This document shows, piece by piece, positions 36,668 to 45,493 of a DNA stretch of 64,000 bases (position 1 is the stretch's first letter; each line of letters starts with the position of its first letter). The position numbers and the translations under genes are program-made. Below the pieces are notes generated by a model, which worked only from the letters and a program-made list of their open reading frames with translations, had not been told where the DNA came from and searched no databases. This DNA comes from Alphaproteobacteria bacterium (GTDB taxonomy: Bacteria; Pseudomonadota; Alphaproteobacteria; Micropepsales; Micropepsaceae), in assembly GCA_016125165.1 (NCBI GenBank), contig WGMH01000003.1, forward strand, positions 186,001 through 250,000, read 5' to 3'.

Positions 36668-37711
36668 ATGAGATCGAGTCGGAAACCCCGCAAAGGGTTA
36701 TTGGGCCATAAGGAGATCGCACCTCCTGAGACCCTGAAAAACGTGGATTGGGACGATTTCCGGATTTTCACGAGCGTAGCGCGTGCAGGCAGCTACACGC
36801 GGGCCGCGCGGGAACTCGGCATGACGCAACCTGCCGTCAGCCAGCGCATGAACAAATTCGAACACGCCATGGGTGTGCGCCTGTTCGACCGCAACGCCCA
36901 GGGCGCCACCCTCACTTCCGATGGGGCACGCGTTCTGAATTATGCGAGCGCCGCAGAAGTGGCGCTGACCCGCGCCATGGCGATGGCGCAGGACGCCGTT
37001 GAAAATGTGCAGGGGCGTTGCAGTCTCGCGGTCGGTGAAGGGCTCTGCGCCTATTGGGTGTCGCGCTTCATCACACCCTTCATCATAGCCAATCCGAACA
37101 TCGAACTTCAGGTCTTCACGACACAGGATCGCGCGGGAAGCAAAAAGGCGCTCTACGATCTTCAGATCCAATACACAGAACCGACCGATCCCGGTCTTAT
37201 CGCGATGCGCGTCGCAAACCTGCACTTCATGCTGTACGCCTCAACCGACTACATCGCCACGCATGGTGCGCCCCTGCAGTTCGAGGACCTGATCGATCAC
37301 AGGCTGCTGGATCATACGCTCGGGCTTACACAGCGCGGCACGCTCGCCACCTGGGCCAACTATTCGAAGACCCCCGCCCTCTTCACCAATTCCATGGTCG
37401 CGCTTGCCGAAGCGGCACGAAACGGTTCCGGTATTGCGCTGTTGCCGACCTATGCGGGACTGGTGGATCGCAACCTCGTTCCACTTCTTCCTGGCCTGAA
37501 CTTCCCGACGCCCGTCTATCTCTGTTTCGAGCGCGGCGCGCGCGAAAAGCCGGCGGCTCACGTCCTGCTCGAATATGTCAGGAATGTTGTATTCGACAAA
37601 CGCGCGATGCCCTGGTTCGACGAGGAATTCCATATTCCGCAACAACGCTGGCACGACATGTTCAAGGCGCGGCTTGCGTCCCTGGGCGGTCAGAAGGCGG
37701 CAAAGAGTTGA
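36668..37711 (+). CDS. LysR-family transcriptional regulator
   Basis: The protein has the N-terminal LysR helix-turn-helix (DDFRIFTSVARAGSYTRAAR, ELGMTQPAVSQRMNKFEHAM) and a periplasmic-binding-protein-like effector domain (from about residue 108 to the end, with VANLHFMLYASTDYI and GSGIALLPTYAG). I chose ATG 36668 (347 aa), which puts GGGAG about 11 bp upstream; an ATG at 36617 lacks a ribosome site. Divergent placement suggests it regulates the tandem-GNAT gene. The effector is unknown. Confidence 0.9.
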   Translation: MRSSRKPRKGLLGHKEIAPPETLKNVDWDDFRIFTSVARAGSYTRAARELGMTQPAVSQRMNKFEHAMGVRLFDRNAQGATLTSDGARVLNYASAAEVALTRAMAMAQDAVENVQGRCSLAVGEGLCAYWVSRFITPFIIANPNIELQVFTTQDRAGSKKALYDLQIQYTEPTDPGLIAMRVANLHFMLYASTDYIATHGAPLQFEDLIDHRLLDHTLGLTQRGTLATWANYSKTPALFTNSMVALAEAARNGSGIALLPTYAGLVDRNLVPLLPGLNFPTPVYLCFERGAREKPAAHVLLEYVRNVVFDKRAMPWFDEEFHIPQQRWHDMFKARLASLGGQKAAKS

Positions 37712-37840
37712 GCCAATGAGACGCTGGAATGTGATGGTAAAGAATTTACCCTGCTTGTATGACACACCTGATCTGGGTAGCGCTGCGCTTTACAGCGCAA
37801 CGACGCATGCCCTTATACCCGATGTAACCGGAGGTTGTTC

Positions 37841-38263
37841 GTGCCGCGCACTGTGAGTCCCGTTGACGTCGAAGTTGGGCGGCGCGTGCGCGATGCGCGC
37901 AAGGAACGCTCGCTCAGCCAGTCCGCGCTCGCAGAACAGATCGGCGTGAAATACCAGCAGATTCAACGCTACGAAAACGGCGTGAATCGCATATCCGCCA
38001 GCCGGCTGCTGCGCATCTCGCAGGCGCTCGGACTTCCGCTTAGCGCCTTGCTTCCCGATGCCGTCCGCATTTCAGGACATGGCGATGCATCGGCGCATGT
38101 CAGTTCACCGAAAATCCTGTCGTCGCATCATGGCGCGAGCGAAAGCCCGCAGGATGTGGCACAGGAAGGCCGCAATGCCCTGCAGGCCTATTTCGCCATC
38201 AAGAATCCGGAGCTACGGCTTTGGGTCGTGCAGATGATGGCAAGCCTCGCAAAGCTGACCTGA
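37841..38263 (+). CDS. XRE-family helix-turn-helix regulator
   Basis: The 140-residue product starts at GTG 37841, 6 bp after GGAGG (an upstream TTG at 37835 is less likely). The HTH is VGRRVRDARKERSLSQSALA, then EQIGVKYQQIQRYENGVNRI, the typical XRE/Cro layout with SQSALA. A 70-residue C-terminal region follows, with ESPQDVAQEGRNALQAYFAI resembling alphaproteobacterial cell-cycle/biofilm XRE regulators. It converges on the polysaccharide locus. Targets are unknown. Confidence 0.88.
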   Translation: MPRTVSPVDVEVGRRVRDARKERSLSQSALAEQIGVKYQQIQRYENGVNRISASRLLRISQALGLPLSALLPDAVRISGHGDASAHVSSPKILSSHHGASESPQDVAQEGRNALQAYFAIKNPELRLWVVQMMASLAKLT

Positions 38264-38270
38264 CTGCAAT

Positions 38271-39065
38271 TCAGAACGCTGTCCACAGCGCAAGGCTGAC
38301 GCCCTGCTCAACCAGCGAATTCTGCCCCGTGGGGCTGTAGAAAAACGCACTCTGCAACGACCACCGGCGCGCAATGCGTGAAACCGTCGATAGCTGAACC
38401 TTGTGAATGCGATAATAACCGAACGGCGGTGACGCATTACCCGCTGCGACAGTGTTGAAGCTCTGAAGCATCACTTGCATCTTCGGCATCAGGTTCAAGC
38501 CAAGCGTAACGTCCAGAACCGATTCATCCGGTCGCGGACCCGTGACTTTGCGGCCTGCGAATTCGATGTCGATGAATCCATGTCGATGGAACACGTCGAA
38601 CCCGCGACCGTAGAGCAATCGCACTTCGTACTGACTTCCGGAATCGCCCGGTGCGCTCGCGACCGACATGTCGAAGGCCCCGCCTGCCTTCATCGAGGCC
38701 TGCAAGGAAATGACGTCATCGCCATCCAGAAGCCGCATGCGAGCGCCACCGGCCAGCGCGAAATCCTTGGATTTCAGTACAACGCCCGTAGGCAGGCTGA
38801 ATTTCGCCGTAACAAATTCGGGGGTCAGGAAAAGTGTCCAGCCATCACGCCATCCGTACTCGATATTCTGCGTATTGAGCAGCTTCTCGAAATAGGTCGG
38901 TCCTGCAACGCTGGCATGATTGTCGAAATAGGATGAGGCCGTGCTGTAGGTTGCGTCGCTGATGATGTGCGTGCGTCCCTCCGGCACAGTCCATGCGCCG
39001 GCCCGCGCAGTCCCCACCGCGGATGCCCACAGCAAGAGTGCAAGCGCGATCCGGATCGCTGTCAT
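38271..39065 (-). CDS. outer-membrane beta-barrel of the polysaccharide locus (XagA-like)
   Basis: The 264-residue precursor (ATG 39065, coupled by ATGA to the membrane gene) has a signal peptide ending near ARAGA, then GAWTVPEGRTHIISDATYS, a start typical of XagA-like barrels. Many amphipathic strands (YGWRDGWTLFLTPEFVTAKF, YEVRLLYGRGFDVFHRHGF) and a C-terminal aromatic residue (LWTAF) indicate an outer-membrane beta-barrel. By position it would export or modify the polysaccharide made by the glycosyltransferase two genes upstream (inference). Confidence 0.75.
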   Translation of the reverse strand: MTAIRIALALLLWASAVGTARAGAWTVPEGRTHIISDATYSTASSYFDNHASVAGPTYFEKLLNTQNIEYGWRDGWTLFLTPEFVTAKFSLPTGVVLKSKDFALAGGARMRLLDGDDVISLQASMKAGGAFDMSVASAPGDSGSQYEVRLLYGRGFDVFHRHGFIDIEFAGRKVTGPRPDESVLDVTLGLNLMPKMQVMLQSFNTVAAGNASPPFGYYRIHKVQLSTVSRIARRWSLQSAFFYSPTGQNSLVEQGVSLALWTAF

Positions 39066-39892
39066 TGCAGCACCGTCAGTAACACCGGCCATGACAGCAA
39101 TGCCGACAGCATCGCCCCAAGGAGCGCGTCGCGTGTCCGCCATGTGCCAGGGGGCCAATGCGCGATCAGCACAGGCGCAAAGGGTGCAGCCACAGCAAGC
39201 CATACAACCGGATGACCACCTGCTCCACACGCGGCGAGCATCACGGCTGACAGCAGCACCGCGCCGGCGGTGAGAAACGCCGCTTTTGGTGACATGCCGA
39301 CTGCGCCCGAAAGCTCAGGTGCCAGCGACGGCAATAAGGGCGGAGCCACCGCAAACGATAAGGCCATGCGATGCCAGAGCTGCGTATCGTGGAGAATTTG
39401 CGGTGCGACTGGCGTGGGCAAGGTGCGTGCGACGGCGGCACCCGCATCAAACAATCCGGCAATCGCCGAAACATGGAGCAGCAAGGCTGCGCTCAGAGGC
39501 GCAAATGCCAGAAGCAATACCCTGCCAACTGCGCGGCGAATATGGCGCTCACGCGCCGCAAAAGCTCCCAATGCCCCAAGCATTCCCAGCATCACAGGGG
39601 CCGCCACAACTGCGATCGCCTGAACCAGCGAGAGCGACGCACCGAACATCAGCACGCGGCGGGCGCCGCCGCCTGCCGCAATTCCGCGCAAGCCCAGTGC
39701 AAGGCCGAATGCCAAAAGTGCAATGACAGCCAGCAGCGCACCGTGGGTAACAGCAAGCGCCGTTCCAGCCTGTAACAGGGAAAGAACCGACAGCCCGCCT
39801 GAAGCGATTGCCGCATATCCGTGGCGCTGAAAAAGAAGAAAATAGAGCAAGCCAAGCACGGCCAGACCTGCCGCGGCGCCGGCGCTCATCAT
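39062..39892 (-). CDS. polytopic membrane protein of the polysaccharide locus
   Basis: The 276-residue protein is nearly all hydrophobic, with about eight membrane helices (for example AGLAVLGLLYFLLFQRHGY, ALLAVIALLAFGLALGL, VVWLAVAAPFAPVLIAHW). Two adjacent ATGs (39892 and 39889) sit at the glycosyltransferase stop, giving ATGA coupling at both gene ends. I know no named domain; its place matches the middle membrane component of xag-type loci (inference). It could support polysaccharide passage through the inner membrane. Confidence 0.72.
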   Translation of the reverse strand: MMSAGAAAGLAVLGLLYFLLFQRHGYAAIASGGLSVLSLLQAGTALAVTHGALLAVIALLAFGLALGLRGIAAGGGARRVLMFGASLSLVQAIAVVAAPVMLGMLGALGAFAARERHIRRAVGRVLLLAFAPLSAALLLHVSAIAGLFDAGAAVARTLPTPVAPQILHDTQLWHRMALSFAVAPPLLPSLAPELSGAVGMSPKAAFLTAGAVLLSAVMLAACGAGGHPVVWLAVAAPFAPVLIAHWPPGTWRTRDALLGAMLSALLSWPVLLTVLQ

Positions 39893-41631
39893 GGCGCGCA
39901 CGCCACGGCCGCACCATGGCTTGTCTTGCGCCAGTGAAAAGGGCGCACTGCCAGATCGTAGAGCGCCAGATACCCCGCAACAGACATGAGAAGCCAATAC
40001 AGCGGTGCGAACAGCATGGCGGGCACAAATTCATACCAGCCACGCCGCACCAGCCCGATCATGGACAGAAAAATGAAAAGCAGATTGCCGCCCAGGATGG
40101 CAATGAGCGCGGGATGCACGTCACCTCCGCCCCATGCCTGCACCACATAGATCAGCCATAACAAAGGGTTTGCGAGCGCGGCCGCCACTGTTCCGCCGAT
40201 GAAAAGCTGAAAGCCGAAGAACCCGCGCGATCCCGCATCGCTCCAGAGCCGCAGCGGATTTCGCATGTTCACCAGCCAGGTCTGCATGTAGCCCTTCAGC
40301 CAGCGCGCGCGCTGCGGCAGCCAGGCATTCAGCGTGGCCGTTGCCTCTTCGAATGTCGTTGAATCGAATGTGCGCACGCGCTTTCCAACGCGTGCCATGC
40401 GAATGCCCAGATCGGCGTCTTCCGTGACGTTGAAGGGATCCCAGCCGTGCAGCGCGCGCAGAACTTCGGTGCGAAAATGGTTGGAGGTGCCGCCCAGCGG
40501 CATGGGAATGCCCACCCGATCCAGTCCCGGGAGCAGATAGTCGAACCACAGCGCAAAATCCGCGGCGAAAAGCTGAGTCAGGATGTTGCGGTCGGCGTTG
40601 TAGAAATTCAGCCGCGCCTGCAGACAACCCACATCCGGGGAAAGCATGCGAAATGTGCGAACAGCCTTTTTCAGTTGGTCCGGTTCCGGTCTGTCTTCGG
40701 CATCGTAGATCACCGTGAATTCGCCGCGCGCAAACGGCAGCGCCACATTGGTCGCCTTGGGCTTGGTGCGCGGTTCGGCTTGCGGCACCTTGAGAACCTG
40801 AACGCGCGGATCGCCTGCAAAGGCGTCGGCGGCGGCCACTGTGGGCATGTCGTCAGCTTCGACGATGATCTTGATGTCGAGCCTGTCGCGCGGATAGTCG
40901 AGTGCGTCCATGGCATGCATGATCTGCGGCACCATGTGGGCCTCGCGATAGAGCGGCACCAGAACAGTGTAGAGCGGCCAATCCTCTTCGGCGTGCGCAG
41001 CGTTGCTGGCGTCCCATGGGTTCTCGCGCCCACCGATCCAGACCAGCACCAGGCGGAATGCGGCATTGGCGACAAAGGCAAGGCCAGTTGCCACCGCAAC
41101 AACGTCGAGACTGAGATGCGGCCAGAATATGAAGGCAGCACAGATGGTCATTGCCAGCGCCGCGATCATCCAGCGATGCACTTGTCCAGGTATTCCGTAT
41201 GCAGAGAATTGTGGTTCGCTGCGCGCCAGCAGCCAGATGGCGTCTTCCAAAGCCCGGGCGCCATGGCGCGCCGCCAACTGGTTCCAAACGATACTGTGCG
41301 CTGTCCGCGTGATGCGCACATGCCAGCCAACCTTGGCACGGATCGCCATGGCGCTCTGCGGTGAAACATCGGCGGCAGCGACAGACGTTCCATCTTCGCC
41401 GGGAATACAAAGGTGTCGCACACTGAAGTCGAGATCGTCCGGCAGCGCGGCAGACGGAGTGCGACGGCGCAATGCGGTCCGCGTAACCCCCTGCCCGGCT
41501 TTCCGCCAGGGATAGGTGAACTGGACGCCCCCGCGCCCGCCTTCAGACAGCAAATTACCCCCGCCCCTGATTGAGCGCCGCGTCACCCCTTCTTTCCAGC
41601 GTAATTCGCCCGGGCGACCGGCAATGCGCAC
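39889..41631 (-). CDS. XagB-like family 2 glycosyltransferase (processive, membrane-bound)
   Basis: The 580-residue reading (GTG 41631; the true start may lie up to 90 residues inward) has a helical N-terminal region, two membrane helices (about 153-190) and a GT2 domain. Its motifs are VLVPLYREAHMV, VEADD, VIYDAEDRPEPDQ, VTEDADLGIRMARVG and QRARWLKGY, i.e. the D, DxD, TED and QxxRW signatures of cellulose-synthase-like processive enzymes. C-terminal membrane helices follow. There is no PilZ domain. It leads the three-gene coupled locus and probably synthesises an exopolysaccharide. Confidence 0.9.
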   Translation of the reverse strand: MRIAGRPGELRWKEGVTRRSIRGGGNLLSEGGRGGVQFTYPWRKAGQGVTRTALRRRTPSAALPDDLDFSVRHLCIPGEDGTSVAAADVSPQSAMAIRAKVGWHVRITRTAHSIVWNQLAARHGARALEDAIWLLARSEPQFSAYGIPGQVHRWMIAALAMTICAAFIFWPHLSLDVVAVATGLAFVANAAFRLVLVWIGGRENPWDASNAAHAEEDWPLYTVLVPLYREAHMVPQIMHAMDALDYPRDRLDIKIIVEADDMPTVAAADAFAGDPRVQVLKVPQAEPRTKPKATNVALPFARGEFTVIYDAEDRPEPDQLKKAVRTFRMLSPDVGCLQARLNFYNADRNILTQLFAADFALWFDYLLPGLDRVGIPMPLGGTSNHFRTEVLRALHGWDPFNVTEDADLGIRMARVGKRVRTFDSTTFEEATATLNAWLPQRARWLKGYMQTWLVNMRNPLRLWSDAGSRGFFGFQLFIGGTVAAALANPLLWLIYVVQAWGGGDVHPALIAILGGNLLFIFLSMIGLVRRGWYEFVPAMLFAPLYWLLMSVAGYLALYDLAVRPFHWRKTSHGAAVACAP

Positions 41632-41724
41632 GTTTAAGGTGTGCGCACCGCAACCTTAACTGGTTGTCAGCAAGGGCGACTGCATCTCAAAAGTTGTACC
41701 GTTGTGCACAACCACAGATTGGTG

Positions 41725-43239
41725 TCAGGTGGAAATCCCCAGCATCGCGTAGAGAGCAGCATTGGTGCGGTAGGCCCGCGCACGTTTTGTCACGAAATCT
41801 CGGATCGGCGAATTCGCAGGCGCATCTGGCGCCATGCGTTTCAACGCGGCATCCGCCATCGCATCGGCACTGTCGCTTGCACCCATCTGCATGAAGAGCT
41901 GATCGGGCACCGGAACAGCAAACGCCGTGCCTATGGCCGAGGGCAGAAATCCGATCGCGCTGGCCGTCCCTGCACGCGTACGCACGGTCGTCTGCATGGC
42001 CCGCGCGGAAGCCTGCGCCTCCGGCATCGGGCGATAGACAGGCCGTACTTGTCCGGTGATGAGCAGCGCATGCAGGTTTACGACAACGGCCTGGGCATCG
42101 GCGTCTTTCGCGAGCGCCTGCTGCACAAGTTCGCCCAGGCTGCGCGGTCCCTTGGAGAGCAGATCGACAATGCCGTGCGCGTGTTCATTGTCGAAAACCA
42201 TCTCGCCCAGCGAGGCGCGCACCTTGTAACGCACCGATGCGACGGGAATTTCCAGCACGAATGCCAGACTGTTCATCATCATGTCGCGATTGTCGGCGGC
42301 AAGGCGTCGGCCGCCTCGCACCAGCACATCGCGACGTGCGCGCGTGCCGCGCAGATAATCCTTCACCAGTTCGCGCGCGAACGCAGTCTGCACACGGCCC
42401 AGCAGCGTCTTGTAGGGTTCGTGCGACATCAGCGTCGGCAGCGTTTCGCCCATGTCTGCCGGGCCCGCCAGCTGGCAGTCCACGGCGGCGAAGTCGGCGG
42501 CCACATCCGTCACATAGAGTGGATTGGCAAAGGGATTGGCGAAATCCGTGGTCAACGCTTCTGGCGGCAACGTATCCAGATCCTTGAGCGCTTCCGGCGG
42601 AACACCGGCCAGAATGGCGGGCACCTTGGCGGCATAGAGCGCGGCATACAATTCGCGCGTATAAGCCAGGTGTGTCTTCACATCGGTCTGCACCCCGCGC
42701 GCGGTTTCCAGGAACAGTCTGCGGAACGGTTCGATACGATCTGAACCGGGGCGCGCGTTGTAGCTGACGAACACAACACCGCCCGGCTTCAGAAATTTGC
42801 GAACGAAGGCCAGCACCTGCGCCCGCTCGCGCAACGGCACCCACGAATAGACGCCGTCCAGAACGATATAATCGAATTGCGGCAGGCTAAGCTCGATCGC
42901 CTGCTCCATGGTCGCGTGATGGAATTTGACATTACGCGCCTTGCCCGCTTCGGCGAGCGCCTTGCCACCCTCCAGCATCTGCTCGCGCGCGTCGATCGCG
43001 TGGAAATCGCCCAGGGGATTGGCAGCCGCCAGAAGCGCGGATGTGGTGCCCGATCCGCAATAGAGTTCGCAATAGGCAAAGCCCGCGCCCATGCCTTCGC
43101 CCACCGGAGAGCCCGGCGGTGGCGCATATCCGTTCACGATACAGGCATGATCGAGATAGGCCGGGGCCAGATCCTTCTGGAAAGCCCGTGCGCCGGGAAT
43201 GATGGCTGCTTCGGGGGCCCGGTTTTCGGGGTTTTCCAT
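41725..43239 (-). CDS. methyltransferase with regulatory domain (PKMT-like)
   Basis: The 504-residue protein (ATG 43239) joins a class I SAM methyltransferase (AYCELYCGSGTTSALLAAAN motif I, DFHAIDAREQMLEGG, DYIVLDGVYSWVP) to a methyltransferase regulatory domain (PF10119-like; residues about 200-310, with LAYTRELYAALYAAKVPAIL and HEPYKTLLGRVQTAFARELV) and a helical C-terminal part. The same architecture occurs in rickettsial protein lysine methyltransferases that modify outer-membrane proteins. The substrate here is unknown. It is a single gene with no coupled partner. Confidence 0.85.
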   Translation of the reverse strand: MENPENRAPEAAIIPGARAFQKDLAPAYLDHACIVNGYAPPPGSPVGEGMGAGFAYCELYCGSGTTSALLAAANPLGDFHAIDAREQMLEGGKALAEAGKARNVKFHHATMEQAIELSLPQFDYIVLDGVYSWVPLRERAQVLAFVRKFLKPGGVVFVSYNARPGSDRIEPFRRLFLETARGVQTDVKTHLAYTRELYAALYAAKVPAILAGVPPEALKDLDTLPPEALTTDFANPFANPLYVTDVAADFAAVDCQLAGPADMGETLPTLMSHEPYKTLLGRVQTAFARELVKDYLRGTRARRDVLVRGGRRLAADNRDMMMNSLAFVLEIPVASVRYKVRASLGEMVFDNEHAHGIVDLLSKGPRSLGELVQQALAKDADAQAVVVNLHALLITGQVRPVYRPMPEAQASARAMQTTVRTRAGTASAIGFLPSAIGTAFAVPVPDQLFMQMGASDSADAMADAALKRMAPDAPANSPIRDFVTKRARAYRTNAALYAMLGIST

Positions 43240-43310
43240 GCCAAATCGCGTGCTGGAGTTACGGGGCGGAATTGATCCGAAAACCCGGCCCGACACAAGC
43301 TTTCGAGGCC

Positions 43311-44588
43311 TTATTCCGCGGCGGGCGGGCTCTTTGCCGGATCCGTACGGGGCACCGCCACCCGTTGCACGCCATCCTGCGCCTGCGCGCCCTCGTTGAT
43401 GCGGCGGCCCAGAGCGATGACGTTCGGAATCTCATCGTCTGCCAGCGCCTTCATGCGCAGCTTGCGTTCGAAGGCCTTGGCGACATAGGGCGCAAGCGCC
43501 TCGTTTTTCATGTGCTGGCGCTCAGCTTCCCGCTCCTTGAATTCGGGCATGATGTCCTTGCCGAACAATTCGAGCGCCTCGCAGATATGCTCGTGCTTGT
43601 TGCGGCCGCCCTGCTGGATGAAAGCCACCTGGTCCACACCGGCTTCCGCGAATTTGCGCAGATGCACGCGCATCTCCTCCGGCGTGCCCATGCCGCCTGC
43701 GCCCGCATTGGCGGGCATTGTCTCTTTGACCGCTTCGAAATTCTTCCAGATATCGGTGCGGCCCGGCTTGTGCTCGCCGAAAACATAGTGATGTCCAAGC
43801 GCATAGCCGAAGAACTTGAAACCATCCAGACCGCGCTTGAGCGCTTCATCGCGGTTGGCATGAACGGAAAATCCGGTGACCATGCAGATATTCGGATTTA
43901 CGGCGTGACCGATGGGCACACATTCCTCGCGAAAAATCCGATAGTAATCATCGACCCATTGCTTGGCTTCGATCGGATCAACAAACGCGAATGTCAGCGC
44001 GCCGATGCCGCAACGCGCGGCAAGCTTGATCGTCTCGCGATTGGAACACGCCACCCACACTGGCGGATGCGGCCGCTGCACCGGCTTGGGAACGATGTTG
44101 CGGCAGGGCATTTCGAAGAATTCGCCCTTGAAACCCGGATAGGGATCCATCGCCAGCATATTGAGACATTGCTCGGTCGCCTCGCGCCACATCTCGCGCT
44201 TTTTGGCGACCGGCACGCGGTACCCATCCAACTCCAGCGCCGCCGACGACTCGCCCGTGCCGAATTCCACACGCCCCTTCGACACCAGATCGAGCGTCGC
44301 GATGCGCTCGGCCACGCGCGCGGGGTGATTGTATCCCGGCGGCATCAATGTGATGCCGTGACCAAGGCGAATGGTTTTCGTGCGTTGCGAACAAGCCGCC
44401 AGAAACACTTCCGGCGCGGAGGAATGCGAATATTCCTCAAGGAAGTGGTGTTCCACTTCCCAGGCATGGTCGATGCCCAGCCTGTCTGCCAGTTCGACCT
44501 GATCGAGCGCATCCTGAAACAGTTTGAGTTCGGCACCCTCTTCCCAGGGCCGGGGCAACTGGTGTTCGTAGAAGATGCCGAATTTCAT
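43311..44588 (-). CDS. LLM class flavin-dependent oxidoreductase (luciferase-like monooxygenase)
   Basis: The 425-residue protein is a luciferase-like TIM-barrel flavoprotein: MKFGIFYEHQLPRPW start, WEVEHHFLEEYSHSSAPEVF, LGHGITLMPPGYNHPARVAE, LVSKGRVEFGTGESSAAL and PPVWVACSNRETIKLAARCG. It would use reduced FMN and oxygen to oxidise an organic substrate and needs a flavin reductase in trans. ATG 44588 follows GGAG at 6 bp, 11 bp after the SDR stop. It is the third gene of the SDR/helical-protein operon. Confidence 0.92.
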   Translation of the reverse strand: MKFGIFYEHQLPRPWEEGAELKLFQDALDQVELADRLGIDHAWEVEHHFLEEYSHSSAPEVFLAACSQRTKTIRLGHGITLMPPGYNHPARVAERIATLDLVSKGRVEFGTGESSAALELDGYRVPVAKKREMWREATEQCLNMLAMDPYPGFKGEFFEMPCRNIVPKPVQRPHPPVWVACSNRETIKLAARCGIGALTFAFVDPIEAKQWVDDYYRIFREECVPIGHAVNPNICMVTGFSVHANRDEALKRGLDGFKFFGYALGHHYVFGEHKPGRTDIWKNFEAVKETMPANAGAGGMGTPEEMRVHLRKFAEAGVDQVAFIQQGGRNKHEHICEALELFGKDIMPEFKEREAERQHMKNEALAPYVAKAFERKLRMKALADDEIPNVIALGRRINEGAQAQDGVQRVAVPRTDPAKSPPAAE

Positions 44589-44599
44589 CGTTGTCTCCG

Positions 44600-45493
44600 T
44601 CAATTATCCGGCGTCAGAAGCGTGGTGGACGCAGGAAGGTCTTTTACGCTGGCCAATGACGGGCTCTGATAGGCTGCATCGAACGCCGCCATGATCCCCT
44701 GAAAGCGCATCTCGACGAAGGGGCGCATCGAAGGATGGGTGAAGATGTAAAGCTCGCCCGCCTTCATCGCTTCCAGTACGCGGTTGCCCACGATATCCGG
44801 ATCGATGCCGTTCAATACGTTTTGCGCGGCCTGATCGCGCGTAGCGCCAACACCGGGATCGACTTCGCCGCTTCCGCCATATCTGTCCTGCCGCGCGCGG
44901 CCACTTTCATGGATTCGCGTTTTGACGAAACCGGGGCACAACACCGATACGCCGATATTGTCGGCCGCCAGTTGCCCGGCCCAGCCTTCGCTCATCGCCA
45001 CCACGGCGAATTTCGTGGCGCAGTAGGGCTCCATGCCCGGAGGCGAAAACATGCCGGCCATGGAGGCAGTATTGACGATGTGGCCGCCTTCGCCGTGACT
45101 CTTTATCAGCGGCACGAACGTTTCAGTACCATAGACCACGCCCTTCAGATTGACGTCGATGATCCAGTCCCAATCCTTGTCACGCACCGTATCAATGGGT
45201 CCGCCCACGGCAACACCCGCGTTGTTGCAGACCACATGAACCTTGCCGAAGGCGGCAATTGCTTCGAGGGCCGCCTGACGCATCCCCGCCCGCTCGGTCA
45301 CATCGCAAAAAACCGGCACGGCCTTTATCTGTTCGCTGGCGAGCTGTTCGGCAGCGGCTTTGGCCGTGTTCATGTCCACATCGGCGAGCACGACATTCAT
45401 ACCCGCGCGCCCAAACGTGCGCGCCATGGAAAGACCGATGCCGCTTGCGCCACCTGTGATGAATGCGGTCTTGCCCCGAAAATCCTTGATCAT
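44600..45493 (-). CDS. short-chain dehydrogenase/reductase
   Basis: The 297-residue classical SDR has a TGGASGIGLSMARTFGRAG cofactor loop, DVD (acidic residue favouring NAD), NNAGV, catalytic Ser in NTASMAG and YxxxK in PYCATKF, and an extended C-terminal region. Typical substrates are alcohols or ketones in degradation pathways. Its ATG overlaps the stop of the helical-protein gene by four bases and it precedes the luciferase-like gene, so all three act together. Confidence 0.93.
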   Translation of the reverse strand: MIKDFRGKTAFITGGASGIGLSMARTFGRAGMNVVLADVDMNTAKAAAEQLASEQIKAVPVFCDVTERAGMRQAALEAIAAFGKVHVVCNNAGVAVGGPIDTVRDKDWDWIIDVNLKGVVYGTETFVPLIKSHGEGGHIVNTASMAGMFSPPGMEPYCATKFAVVAMSEGWAGQLAADNIGVSVLCPGFVKTRIHESGRARQDRYGGSGEVDPGVGATRDQAAQNVLNGIDPDIVGNRVLEAMKAGELYIFTHPSMRPFVEMRFQGIMAAFDAAYQSPSLASVKDLPASTTLLTPDN

